Shown piece after piece: positions 1 through 7,467 of a DNA stretch of 64,000 nt (positions are counted from its first letter, which is position 1; every line of letters starts with the position of its first letter). Location: the NCBI GenBank assembly GCA_037132075.1, contig JBAXPV010000005.1, positions 1 through 64,000 of the forward strand, in the 5' to 3' direction. The notes beneath the pieces are model-generated. The model had not been told where the DNA came from. It ran no database searches and saw only the letters and a list, made by a program, of their open reading frames with translations. The DNA comes from JBAXPV01 sp037132075 (GTDB lineage Bacteria; Bacteroidota; Bacteroidia; Bacteroidales; CAIXZF01). A program made the position numbers and the translations under genes.

Positions 1-55
1 ACATATATCTCCCGATTATTTTTTTCGCGTTTTTCAGATAAAATCCTAAACGTTA

Positions 56-99
56 GGCGTAGCGTCTCGCTACGCCTTTATTCGACCGGCATCTTGCCG
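56..99. repeat. REP-like hairpins, left of transposase
   Basis: Two perfect short hairpins: GGCGTAGCG-TCT-CGCTACGCC (56-76) and CGGCA-TCT-TGCCG (87-99). The first shares its GTAGCG/CGCTAC core with hairpins on the other side of the adjacent transposase (800-845). This is the arrangement expected for REP palindromes mobilised by a REP-associated tyrosine transposase. Confidence 0.7.
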
Positions 100-113
100 A
101 TACCTGCAATAGG

Positions 114-755
114 TTATCTTACAACATTCCATCCACCCGATTGCCATTCTCCAGAATTACATCCGCCTACTGGCCATCCGCCACTTTTCCAGTTTCCTGC
201 AGTGTATATACCTTCAAGTATTGTAACAGGAATCAATCCGGGCTCTCCTGTATAATTCTTTGCTCTTGAATATGGATAATCTTCTGCTTTAAGCACTATT
301 CCGGCAACAACAGGATTTTCATGAATGTAATTTATCTTCTGTGAGATGAATTGATTTGAGTAAATATGTTCCGCATGATTTTCATGTGTCCATAACTGAA
401 ATTCAGAATTACGTACATGTTGTGAGGCAGCATTTTTAAATATTTCAAGCATCCATTCTCTGCGGCTTTCACCAGGCTCTTTAATCAATTTCAAAAGCTC
501 CTTTGAGGTAAAACTCTTAAAATCACGTATCGTATTACTAAGGTTGCCAGTATTGCTTTTAACCAACAAATGAATATGATTGCTCATTATGACATAAGCG
601 AAAATTTCCAAGGCTTTATTCTGCTGACAAAACGCAAGATTTTGAATAAGCATATCCCGGTATGATTTTCTTGTAAACAAATCTACCCATCCTACTACCT
701 GCAATGTTAAGTGATAGAGTTGGTCTTGTTCAGCAATTTTATATCCTGTTGGCAT
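114..755 (-). CDS. REP-associated tyrosine transposase (Y1/HUH superfamily)
   Basis: A single-strand transposase of the IS200/IS605-like Y1 family, REP-associated branch. It carries the HUH metal motif in NHIHLLVK and the helix that normally holds the catalytic Tyr near HENPVVAGIV. The start at 755 (MPTGYKIAEQDQ) is preferred because the longer frame begins with residues translated from the REP-like repeat. Length of about 213 aa fits the family. The C-terminus ends in a Gly/Trp-rich tail with repeated SGGW-type units, which is unusual and may be a degenerate extension. REP-like palindromes on both sides (56-99 and 800-845) support a REPtron-like unit. It lies just downstream of the 3' end of comM copy 1. 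Confidence 0.85.
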   Translation of the reverse strand: MPTGYKIAEQDQLYHLTLQVVGWVDLFTRKSYRDMLIQNLAFCQQNKALEIFAYVIMSNHIHLLVKSNTGNLSNTIRDFKSFTSKELLKLIKEPGESRREWMLEIFKNAASQHVRNSEFQLWTHENHAEHIYSNQFISQKINYIHENPVVAGIVLKAEDYPYSRAKNYTGEPGLIPVTILEGIYTAGNWKSGGWPVGGCNSGEWQSGGWNVVR

Positions 756-799
756 AAACAATGATAAAATTAAATATACGGCATGATTCCGATGATGGA

Positions 800-845
800 G
801 AGCGTAGCGGGACGCTACGCTCAACTTTAGGACGCTACGCTCAAC
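800..845. repeat. REP-like hairpins, right of transposase
   Basis: GAGCGTAGCG-GGA-CGCTACGCTC (800-822) is a perfect 10-bp-arm hairpin. GGACGCTACGCTCAAC (830-845) then repeats its right arm. The core matches the hairpin at 56-76, giving related palindromes on both sides of the transposase gene. Confidence 0.7.
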
Positions 846-865
846 ACCTTCAATATAAACATTCA

Positions 866-918
866 ATCTGCGTCAATTCGTGTAATTCGTGGACAAAAAA
901 ATATCTGTGGACAAAAAA
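866..918. other. Leader-like remnant typical of GxxExxY insertions
   Basis: On the minus strand, directly after the comM copy 1 stop, the text reads GGACAAAAA...GTCCACGAATTACACGAATT. This is the kind of near-repetitive leader seen before GxxExxY genes in Bacteroidota. A similar stretch follows comM copy 2 (5690-5722), where a GxxExxY start does follow. No GxxExxY coding sequence remains here. The link rests on sequence resemblance only. Confidence 0.4.
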
Positions 919-1407
919 TCACTGCCCCCAAGTGCCCTTATCTAAACTTCGATAATTAATAGCTTCAGCAAGATGCTCCACTTTAATGTCAATCGAATTA
1001 TCCAGGTCAGCAATCGTCCGCGACACTTTTAAAATTCTATCATAGGCCCGCGCAGAAAGCCCAAGCCTTTCCATTGCCGTCTTTAGTAGCGTCATTCCGG
1101 CCTCATTGATTTTACAAAAGTCGTGAAGCTTTTTGGATGGGATCTGCGCATTGCAATACACTCCAGGTAGCGCAAGATAGCGCTCCGTCTGCAGCTCCCT
1201 TGCCCGGATCACCCGATCACGGATACTTTCGCTATGCTCTGCCCGGGAAGCGTCTGCCAATTCTTTAAAAGGAACAGGCACCACCTCGATTTGGATGTCG
1301 ATCCTGTCGAGCAGCGGGCCGGAGATCTTGCTGAGGTATTTCTGCACCACGCCTGCCTGGCACGAGCATGGGGTCTCGGGGTGGTTATAGAAGCCACAGG
1401 GGCAGGG
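919..1407 (-). pseudogene. comM: ComM/YifB Mg-chelatase-like ATPase, 3' fragment (copy 1)
   Basis: Encodes the last ~160 residues of ComM (YifB), from the Cys-rich CPCGFYNHPETPCSC segment through the C-terminal Mg-chelatase domain (LSKISGPLLDRIDIQIE, LSARAYDRILKVSRTIADL) to the stop. It has no start of its own. The homology ends at the CAGGG core at 1403-1407, where element sequence (TTGCGTTGCC...) begins. Protein-level identity to copy 2 (5724-6218) is very high, but the DNA is clearly diverged at third positions except for 119 bp (1226-1344) that are identical to 6031-6149. Either this copy or copy 2 is the native 3' end of the gene whose 5' half is at 50023-51078. Confidence 0.9.
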
Positions 1408-1432
1408 TTGCGTTGCCTTTTTCCCGTTTCCA
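1403..1432. other. Attachment-site junction (attL-like), copy 1
   Basis: The comM reading (…GGGGCAGGG) stops at CAGGG and element sequence TTGCGTTGCCTTTTTCCCG follows. The inverse arm, CGGGAAATAAGCAACGCAA, abuts the same CAGGG core at the integrase end (50002-50028). Joining the two arms gives a near-palindromic attP with TTGCGTTGC/GCAACGCAA inner arms, as expected for a large serine integrase. Confidence 0.7.
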
Positions 1433-1451
1433 CATCATTATACATAAACCA

Positions 1452-1685
1452 TTGGGAATCAAGTATCCAGCCAATCCAAAGACAATTGGAGAACATTTAC
1501 GAAAAAAGAGGTTAGAAGAAAAGCTTTTGCAGAAAGATGTGGCAAAAATGCTTGGGGTCACAGAAGATACAGTGACCAATTGGGAAAATAACCGGTCTAT
1601 TCCGATGAAAAAATTGAGATTGGAGATAATAAACTTCATCGGTTATGATCTTGTGCTACCGGAAAAACAAAACTTCAAACTTTAA
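1452..1685 (+). CDS. Small XRE-family helix-turn-helix protein, element left end (copy 1)
   Basis: About 77 aa with one HTH_3/XRE domain: TIGEHLRKKRLEEKLLQKD, then VAKMLGVTEDTVTNWENN. The start is probably TTG at 1452 (reads as MGIKYPANPKTIG...), since the longer frame is antisense to comM. The gene at 6257 starts in the same way (TTG, then NINYPANPKTIG). Both sit just inside an att arm, pointing away from comM. In the circular form of such an element this gene would lie next to the integrase across attP, so a role in integrase control or excision is plausible but unproven. It lacks the second HTH found in the 6257 copy, so it may be shortened. Confidence 0.7.
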   Translation: MGIKYPANPKTIGEHLRKKRLEEKLLQKDVAKMLGVTEDTVTNWENNRSIPMKKLRLEIINFIGYDLVLPEKQNFKL

Positions 1686-2695
1686 AAATACAAATAACTC
1701 ATATGCTTTTTGTTTCAGCCTTACCACTCATTTATGCGGGAACCCTGGGACAAGTTGCTCGAAGTCAAGCTTTTGTCCTGCGTTTTCCTTTCTGGTCACT
1801 CCTGCTAAATTCCGAAAATCTTCACTTTTCTTAACCCTAAGTTGCAATTGCTTGTAAAATAAAGCCGGCTAAGGATCATTTGGTTCAATTATTTATTCTG
1901 TTCTGATTAATTCATTTTAATTCTATTACATTGATTTTCTTTTATTTAAATTCTTATTTTTAATTAGTCTTATATCATACTGCATATTAGAACGTTATTT
2001 TTGGGAATATAATGCGGATTCTGTGATTTTTTTATATAATAGGCTTAACTTCACAACAAATTCATCTTAGTATGATTCATGAGTGCATAAGATAATTTTG
2101 ATTTGAATTTCGCTTGATTTACAGTTCCTCTGATAGACATTTCTTATTTGAAAATTGTGGCACTAAACTAAAATCATTACTTTGCAGAAATCGATATATA
2201 ATATAATTCGTAAGAAAGTGTACTTTACCAACACAGATCCAGTAAATCGATTTTTTTACGAAATACCACATTTTTACAAACTCAATACCATTTTTTAAAC
2301 CCTTATTCTAATTACACAGAATGAGTATATTGCATAACCCTGTATACCTTTTTATCAGTTACAAAATACTTTTAAGTATAGTTGAGGGTGAACCTTTATT
2401 TAAGGTTTGCTATTTTTTTAGGTCCTTATTAAAACGCTACTCGAAAAACCTTAAGCTTATACAAATATCCATCATCCTACTTTTTAATCGCGTTCACACA
2501 TTTCTTTTTCTTGGAAACAACGCGATAAAGATTCCAGATATCCGGTGTCCATGATTAGTAAAGCAAACAATCATGTCGACTAATCATCGTCAGAATCATT
2601 TATACGAATTATCTTGATGATTATCAAGAGGTTAATGATATTCGTATAAACTAGTGAAGTCTTCTAAATATTGAAATAATTTAAAACCATTCAAA
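1686..2695. other. AT-rich stretch with no convincing gene
   Basis: About 1 kb of very AT-rich DNA between the small XRE gene and the secreted-protein gene. The only frames (1645-1857, 2321-2554) encode low-complexity, hydrophobic text with no recognisable domain and no clear start. A nested inverted repeat at 2599-2650 is the one structured feature. Confidence 0.6.
2599..2650. repeat. Nested inverted repeat upstream of secreted-protein gene
   Basis: Outer arms TTTATACGAAT (2599-2609) and ATTCGTATAAA (2640-2650) are perfect complements. Inside them CTTGAT-GATT-ATCAAG (2613-2628) forms a second hairpin. It lies about 45 bp before the start at 2696. It could be a regulator-binding site, a transcript hairpin or a recombination site; nothing decides between these. 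Confidence 0.55.
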
Positions 2696-3109
2696 ATGAA
2701 AAATACAGTTAAAATAGCATATTTGTCACTTTTAATATTTTTTACATTTAGTACTTTTAATTATCTTCATGCACAAAATGAAGTTCCATTTCGTATTAAC
2801 GTACAAGATCATTGTCAACCAAGCCCGCCCGCATGTACTCCATATCAATTAGTTATAAGGATTGTAATGTATGATAATTGCGGAAACTATGGATGGCAAT
2901 ATTATAATGTTAATGTAGGTGTTGAATTGCTAATGTACAAATATCCAATTGCAAATTTTAGCAATTCAAATTGCACTCCTTACACATTTGTGGATATATG
3001 TCTCGACAAATATGATTGTGCGGGTAACCCAATCTGTACTCAAGTCTGTTTAAATACTTTTACAGTAGATATTAATGGGCCTTGGGAACAGGTAATAACA
3101 CTATATTAA
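2696..3109 (+). CDS. Small secreted cysteine-rich protein, unknown function
   Basis: 137 aa with a clear signal peptide (hydrophobic LSLLIFFTFSTFNYLHAQ, cleavage probably after HAQ). The mature part of ~110 aa contains nine to ten Cys residues, suggesting a disulfide-stabilised exported domain. No family was recognised and there is no T9SS sorting domain. A stem (ATCAAAGT…ACTTTGGT) follows the stop. The next gene downstream is also exported, so the two may be co-regulated surface functions of the element remnant. Confidence 0.65.
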   Translation: MKNTVKIAYLSLLIFFTFSTFNYLHAQNEVPFRINVQDHCQPSPPACTPYQLVIRIVMYDNCGNYGWQYYNVNVGVELLMYKYPIANFSNSNCTPYTFVDICLDKYDCAGNPICTQVCLNTFTVDINGPWEQVITLY

Positions 3110-3383
3110 ATCAAAGTTTAATTAGCTGACTTTGGTGTTCATCCTGATATTACCTTAAAAAACCTTACAATGATTCTAGACAAAAATCAGAATTGTTGTA
3201 CGGTTATTGATTTGAATACTCGAAATAATTTGACATATATCTTTCTATGGAATATATTTAAGTTATAGTAGGTCTTTGACAATTGAGATATCATCTAGAC
3301 ATTTTTGAATATATTTTGTTCCCAATCAATAGTTGGTGACAAAATATATTCAATCAATATCTAACAATATAAATCTTGTAATT

Positions 3384-5513
3384 ATGAAAATAATATTCTA
3401 TTTCAGTACATTCTTGTGCTTGCTCTTTTATAGCACAATTGATTTAAATGCCCAAAATAACCAATGGAATTATTATAATTCATATGGCTATGTTACTGGG
3501 ATCAATGAATTGGGAAATAAAATTTGGATTACTTCATACGGGGGATTGGTACAACACGATACAGTGTCCAATTCGGATGAGTATCTAAACAACCTGAACA
3601 GTGGGATGGCCTACAATAAAGTGACATGCATGGCCAAGGATTTGAATGGGAGAATGTTACTAGGAACATTTGGACATGGCCTGTTAATATTCGATGGAAG
3701 CAACTGGTTCACATACGACACAACCAATTCATCTATTCCTGAAAATAGAATAACTTCTATTTGTGCAGATACTTCCAGTAATATCTGGGTTTGCACTTTT
3801 AAAGGTAGCGTAGCAAAATTTGACGGATTTAGCTGGACAACTTTTAGCCCATTGACTTTTGGATCTTCAATTTTAACAGCTATGTGCTCAGATAAGAATA
3901 GTAACATCTGGGTTGGTACATTAAATAATGGATTATTCTGTTATAATGGGATACAATGGAAAAACTATAATTCATCTACAACATTTCAGGGCAGTGTTAA
4001 ATCTATCGTTGCGGATAGTTCTGGACTTGTTTATATTGCTACCACAAATAAAGTAAAACAATTTGATGGTACAAATTGGTCAAATCTTTCAATTGTTACA
4101 TCGCCAGCAAGCACTGGATTTATTCAGAATCTAACCATAGATGCAAAAAATCACTTATGGATTTGTGCTCAAAATGGAGTATTTGAATTTCACACTTCTC
4201 TTTTAAATCATTATACAACCACTAATTCAGGAATAATTTCTGATGTAAATACTATCTTTAAGGCCAATAATGGATTAATGTGCTTTGGTTCTTTTTATGG
4301 AGTTTGTTTTTACGATGGAATTTCATGGCAATTTGATTCGTTAACAACAAGTATTTACAACCAACAGGCAAATGACTTAGTTCTTCAGAAGAAAGGAGCA
4401 AAGATTTGGGTTAATTCATGGGACGGAAGTTTAAATAGTTTCAATGGAATTAATTGGCATAGAAATTTTCAGGCTTATTCTAAATATGAATCAATGGGCA
4501 AGATGTCATTCAATTCCTCGAGTGATAGTTTATGGATTGCGACTTATAACGGTCTAAAATTATACCATAATAATTCATTTCAAGTTTATTCAGCTACTTC
4601 AACTGGGTTTCCATATGATTTTCTTAGTGTTGTAAATGCTGAAAAAAAAGGTGTCATTTTATTCGCGGATGATAGTGGTCATATTATTAAAATGATTACT
4701 CCTACCTGTAATATAGCGGCAATATATGATACTGTTTTATACAGTACAATAAAATGCATAACATATGACAGTAAAAAGGGAGCATACTGGATTGGGACCC
4801 ATGGGCGTGGCATGTTGAAATTTGATATGAATGGATTTGTCATTTATGATAAATGGAATTCGGGCATACTATCTAATGATATCAACGATATTCAAATTGC
4901 TCCAAATGGAAATAAATGGATTGCAACAAATGACTACGGGTTAATTAACTTTAATGATACTATCTGGACAAATTACAATTCAATGACTTCAAGTTTAGTT
5001 TCAAACAAATTGACTAGTATATGTTTTGATAACTATTCAAATTTATGGATTGGGACAATGGACAGAGGAATAGTAAAATACAATGGAGCTACTTGGATCA
5101 ACTATAATACTTGGAACTCAAAATTACCATTTGATGGAATCATGAAAATCGTTAAAGATAGCATTAATAATATTTGGGTAGGTACGAAGAATGGTGTAGT
5201 CAGAATAAATAATGGAATATGGCTTCAGTCTGACAATACTGTTAATATGAATAAAAATCAAATAGATTTCGAGATTTATCCAAACCCCGCTTCTAATATG
5301 ATTCACTTTGATTTCAGTATTTCTAACAATAATAAACCTTTAGAATTAGAGGTGATAAACAGTCTTGGTCAATTAATATCTTCGCAATATTATACACCTT
5401 TTCAGTCCATTGTAAATTATTCAGTTGAATCATTGGCCGATGGTATATATTTGGCTTTCCTAAAAGATCAGGGAAGTATTATAGCAAAAAGTAAATTTAT
5501 CGTTAAGCATTAA
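3384..5513 (+). CDS. Two-component-regulator-type beta-propeller protein with T9SS sorting domain
   Basis: About 709 aa. The start at 3384 gives a good signal peptide (MKIIFYFSTFLCLLFYS…LNAQ). Most of the protein consists of repeated blades of the type NIWVGTLNNGLFCYNG…W..Y, resembling the Reg_prop/Y_Y_Y propellers of hybrid sensors, but no kinase follows. The last ~80 residues are a type A T9SS sorting domain (FEIYPNPASNMIHFDFS … ADGIYLAFLKD … SKFIVKH), so the product should cross the outer membrane by type IX secretion and be surface-attached or released. The ligand is unknown. A terminator follows at 5544-5574. Confidence 0.85.
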   Translation: MKIIFYFSTFLCLLFYSTIDLNAQNNQWNYYNSYGYVTGINELGNKIWITSYGGLVQHDTVSNSDEYLNNLNSGMAYNKVTCMAKDLNGRMLLGTFGHGLLIFDGSNWFTYDTTNSSIPENRITSICADTSSNIWVCTFKGSVAKFDGFSWTTFSPLTFGSSILTAMCSDKNSNIWVGTLNNGLFCYNGIQWKNYNSSTTFQGSVKSIVADSSGLVYIATTNKVKQFDGTNWSNLSIVTSPASTGFIQNLTIDAKNHLWICAQNGVFEFHTSLLNHYTTTNSGIISDVNTIFKANNGLMCFGSFYGVCFYDGISWQFDSLTTSIYNQQANDLVLQKKGAKIWVNSWDGSLNSFNGINWHRNFQAYSKYESMGKMSFNSSSDSLWIATYNGLKLYHNNSFQVYSATSTGFPYDFLSVVNAEKKGVILFADDSGHIIKMITPTCNIAAIYDTVLYSTIKCITYDSKKGAYWIGTHGRGMLKFDMNGFVIYDKWNSGILSNDINDIQIAPNGNKWIATNDYGLINFNDTIWTNYNSMTSSLVSNKLTSICFDNYSNLWIGTMDRGIVKYNGATWINYNTWNSKLPFDGIMKIVKDSINNIWVGTKNGVVRINNGIWLQSDNTVNMNKNQIDFEIYPNPASNMIHFDFSISNNNKPLELEVINSLGQLISSQYYTPFQSIVNYSVESLADGIYLAFLKDQGSIIAKSKFIVKH

Positions 5514-5543
5514 TAAATATTTCTTTTTGTTCACATAAAAGTA

Positions 5544-5574
5544 AAGGGTGTCTCAAAAATGAGCACCCTTTTTT
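5544..5574. terminator. Intrinsic terminator, likely bidirectional
   Basis: AAGGGTG (5544-5550) pairs with CACCCTT (5564-5570), followed by TTTT. It lies 31 bp after the stop of the propeller gene and also faces the truncated GxxExxY frame from the other side. Confidence 0.8.
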
Positions 5575-5580
5575 ATTTAA

Positions 5581-5676
5581 AATCGCTTCGAGAAATCCGC
5601 AACCCAAATTTCTGTGCACCTCATAACATGCACCAATAATTTCGTATGTATATTCTTTCAATAATAAAGATTCCAT
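5581..5676 (-). pseudogene. GxxExxY protein, N-terminal fragment
   Basis: The minus-strand frame from ATG at 5676 reads MESLLLKEYTYEIIGACYEV then HRNLGCGFLEAI, the start of the GxxExxY family (full length about 125 aa). Homology stops near 5581 and the frame runs on into terminator DNA, so the gene was cut by a junction. It directly follows the comM copy 2 stop, separated by the leader-like GGACAAA…CGCGGATT text. The function of the family is not established. Confidence 0.75.
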
Positions 5677-5723
5677 TTTGCAAATATTAATCCGTATAAA
5701 TCCGCGTAATCCGCGGACAAATC

Positions 5724-6218
5724 TTACTGCCCCCAAGTCCCTTTATCCAGGCTCCTGTAGTTAATCGCCTCCGCCAAATGCTCTACCCTGATATCAATCG
5801 AATTATCCAAATCAGCAATCGTCCTCGAAACCTTTAAAATCCTATCATAAGCCCGCGCTGAAAGCCCAAGCCTTTCCATCGCTGTCTTTAAAAGCGTCAT
5901 CCCCGCATCATTGATTTTACAAAAGTCATGAAGCTTTTTTGATGGGATTTGCGCATTGCAATACACCCCCGGAAGTGCCAGGTAGCGCTCGGTTTGCAGG
6001 TCCCTGGCCCTGACGACCCGTTCGCGGATGCTTTCGCTATGCTCTGCCCGGGAAGCGTCTGCCAATTCTTTAAAAGGAACAGGCACCACCTCGATTTGGA
6101 TGTCGATCCTGTCGAGCAGCGGGCCGGAGATCTTGCTGAGGTATTTCTGTACCACGCCTGCACCGCAGGAGCATGGGGTCTCGGGGTGGTTGTAGAAGCC
6201 GCAGGGGCAGGGATTCAT
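5724..6218 (-). pseudogene. comM: ComM/YifB Mg-chelatase-like ATPase, 3' fragment (copy 2)
   Basis: Encodes MNPCPCGFYNHPETPCSCGA… to the C-terminal stop, 164 residues. It contains the zinc-like Cys cluster, the LDRIDIQIE region and the Mg_chelatase C-terminal domain. The 5' part at 50023-51078 stops exactly at the matching MNP, and 351 + 164 residues gives the ~510-aa length normal for ComM. The element therefore splits one gene cleanly at MNP|CPCG. In other bacteria ComM is a DnaB-like helicase that promotes branch migration during natural transformation; whether it does so here is unknown. Neither half should be functional alone. Confidence 0.92.
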
Positions 6219-6233
6219 TGCCTTTTTCCCGTT
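6208..6233. other. Attachment-site junction (attL-like), copy 2
   Basis: At CAGGG (6208-6212) plus ATTCAT the comM codons end and the element arm TGCCTTTTTCCCGTTT begins. That arm matches the copy 1 arm (1414-1429). Unlike copy 1, the bases next to the core (ATTCAT) match the comM 5' side at 50029-50034, so the shared core between this end and the integrase end is CAGGGATTCAT. Confidence 0.7.
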
Positions 6234-6256
6234 TCGAAAATAAAGTATCTAAACCA

Positions 6257-6640
6257 TTGAATATCAATTATCCAGCTAATCCAAAGACAATTGGGGAACA
6301 TTTACGGAAACGCCGCTACGATTTAAAGCTTACCCAAGCTCAGGTGGCCAAAATAATCGGAGTGACGGAAGATTCTATTACCTATTGGGAGAATGAGAGA
6401 TATTTTCCTCAGATTCAGTACTATAAGAAAATTATTGACTTCCTCGGATACAACCCTTTCGAGTTTGAAATCAAGACCTGTGGCGACAAGTTAAAGCATT
6501 ACCGTTATATTAACGGCCTAACTCAGAGAGATTTGGGTAAGTTGATCGGGATTGATCCTTCAACTATTGCCGCCTTGGAAAACAACATATATGAACCTAA
6601 AAGGGGACCGAAAGATAAAGTTGTCAGATTTTTAAAATGA
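6257..6640 (+). CDS. XRE-family regulator with two helix-turn-helix domains, element left end
   Basis: About 127 aa from a TTG start at 6257 (NINYPANPKTIGEHLRKR), the same position as in the 1452 paralogue. The first HTH (TQAQVAKIIGVTEDSITYWE) is followed by a second (TQRDLGKLIGIDPSTIAALE), so it probably binds DNA through two domains. It is the first gene inside the element and would face the integrase gene across attP in a circular form. A role in controlling excision or integrase expression is an inference from position. The longer frame back to 6173 is antisense comM and is not used. Confidence 0.78.
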   Translation: MNINYPANPKTIGEHLRKRRYDLKLTQAQVAKIIGVTEDSITYWENERYFPQIQYYKKIIDFLGYNPFEFEIKTCGDKLKHYRYINGLTQRDLGKLIGIDPSTIAALENNIYEPKRGPKDKVVRFLK

Positions 6641-6741
6641 ATTTTATCTTGAAGCATGCTAGGTACAGTGTGAAATTAAGCTAATCAACAGATATCTATA
6701 TCCTCTGGCTGGCAACATATGAATGCGCCACAGAGGCCATG

Positions 6742-7467
6742 TCATTTTATCATGGATTTAAAATTTGACCACAGAATTGATGTCATTTCTTTTTGTTCCA
6801 AGTTAAATATTACAGCCAACTCATTAACAATACTTATAACCTGAACCGGAGTGAATGGCTTGTTATTGATTTTAACAAATGGAGCGTCCGTTTCTAGCAA
6901 TAATCTATCTAAGGGGATTAATCGTATTAATTCTTTCCCAGATTTTGAATTAACCATTGAGTAGTTAATTGAAAAATAATATCCATTTTCGATGGCCCTT
7001 AAAAGGGTTGGCTTGTCCCCTGAATACCAGTGCAAGATTGCTTTACCGGTAAAATTTGCTCCAATAATTGACACCACCTCACTTGCACTTTGCCTGGAGT
7101 GAACAGTCAATATTTTGTCTCCTAAAATATTGCATCGTTTGATGAGTTCGGTGAAAAAAGAAATTTGGAGTTCTTTGGAGGCCTTGCTTGTTTTAAAATC
7201 TAAACCTACTTCTCCGATGTATCTGGTCTCAGTTAATAGTGGCCACATTTGGGGAATGTGATGACTATATTGGACCAGTAATTCAGGATGAAAACCTAGA
7301 GCGGGTTTAATATATTTACTTGATAAACTATCTTTAAGCTTCGTAAAAAGAACGGGCAGATTAGTTACTGCTATCGTATAAATTTGATTTTCCTCAATTT
7401 CTTTAATAATCTCTTCTCTTGATTCAAAGAGGTCTAAATGGAAATGAGTGTCGTAAAGGTTAACCAT
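6742..7467 (-). CDS. qatD: QatD, TatD-family metallohydrolase of the Qat anti-phage system
   Basis: About 241 aa, TatD-like metal-dependent hydrolase (TIM barrel). Metal ligands are visible in order: HFH in YDTHFHLD, Glu in GEVGLDF, His in TVHSR, His in HWYSGD and Asp in LLETDAPF. ATG at 7467 is chosen over the TTG at 7479. It overlaps the qatC end by 8 bp. It is the last gene of the minus-strand qatABCD operon; QatD is required for Qat defence in published work, and its substrate is not known to me. The family match is firm; the specific role rests on operon context. Confidence 0.93.
   Translation of the reverse strand: MVNLYDTHFHLDLFESREEIIKEIEENQIYTIAVTNLPVLFTKLKDSLSSKYIKPALGFHPELLVQYSHHIPQMWPLLTETRYIGEVGLDFKTSKASKELQISFFTELIKRCNILGDKILTVHSRQSASEVVSIIGANFTGKAILHWYSGDKPTLLRAIENGYYFSINYSMVNSKSGKELIRLIPLDRLLLETDAPFVKINNKPFTPVQVISIVNELAVIFNLEQKEMTSILWSNFKSMIK

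Larger units (their letters stand above)
1408..5580. mobile_element. Remnant of a comM-integrated element (no integrase left)
   Basis: This stretch lies between the two comM 3' fragments. It begins with an att arm and an XRE gene homologous to those at the left end of the main element, so it looks like the left end of a related serine-integrase element. It then holds about 1 kb of AT-rich DNA, a small secreted protein and a T9SS propeller protein. There is no recombinase. The right boundary is taken where the truncated GxxExxY/comM copy 2 block begins and is approximate. Confidence 0.5.

Noticed and set aside
1234..1515. Open frames on the plus strand antisense to comM copy 1, and the equivalent at 5949-6260
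   Set aside because: They are shadows of the comM fragment, with no domain and no codon structure of their own. The two copies share them because comM is duplicated.
2321..2554. A 77-codon frame in the AT-rich stretch
   Set aside because: Low-complexity hydrophobic and basic text, no start context, no family; typical of AT-rich non-coding DNA.
6742..7467. Housekeeping TatD nuclease
   Set aside because: The gene overlaps qatC in a four-gene Qat operon; context favours QatD.
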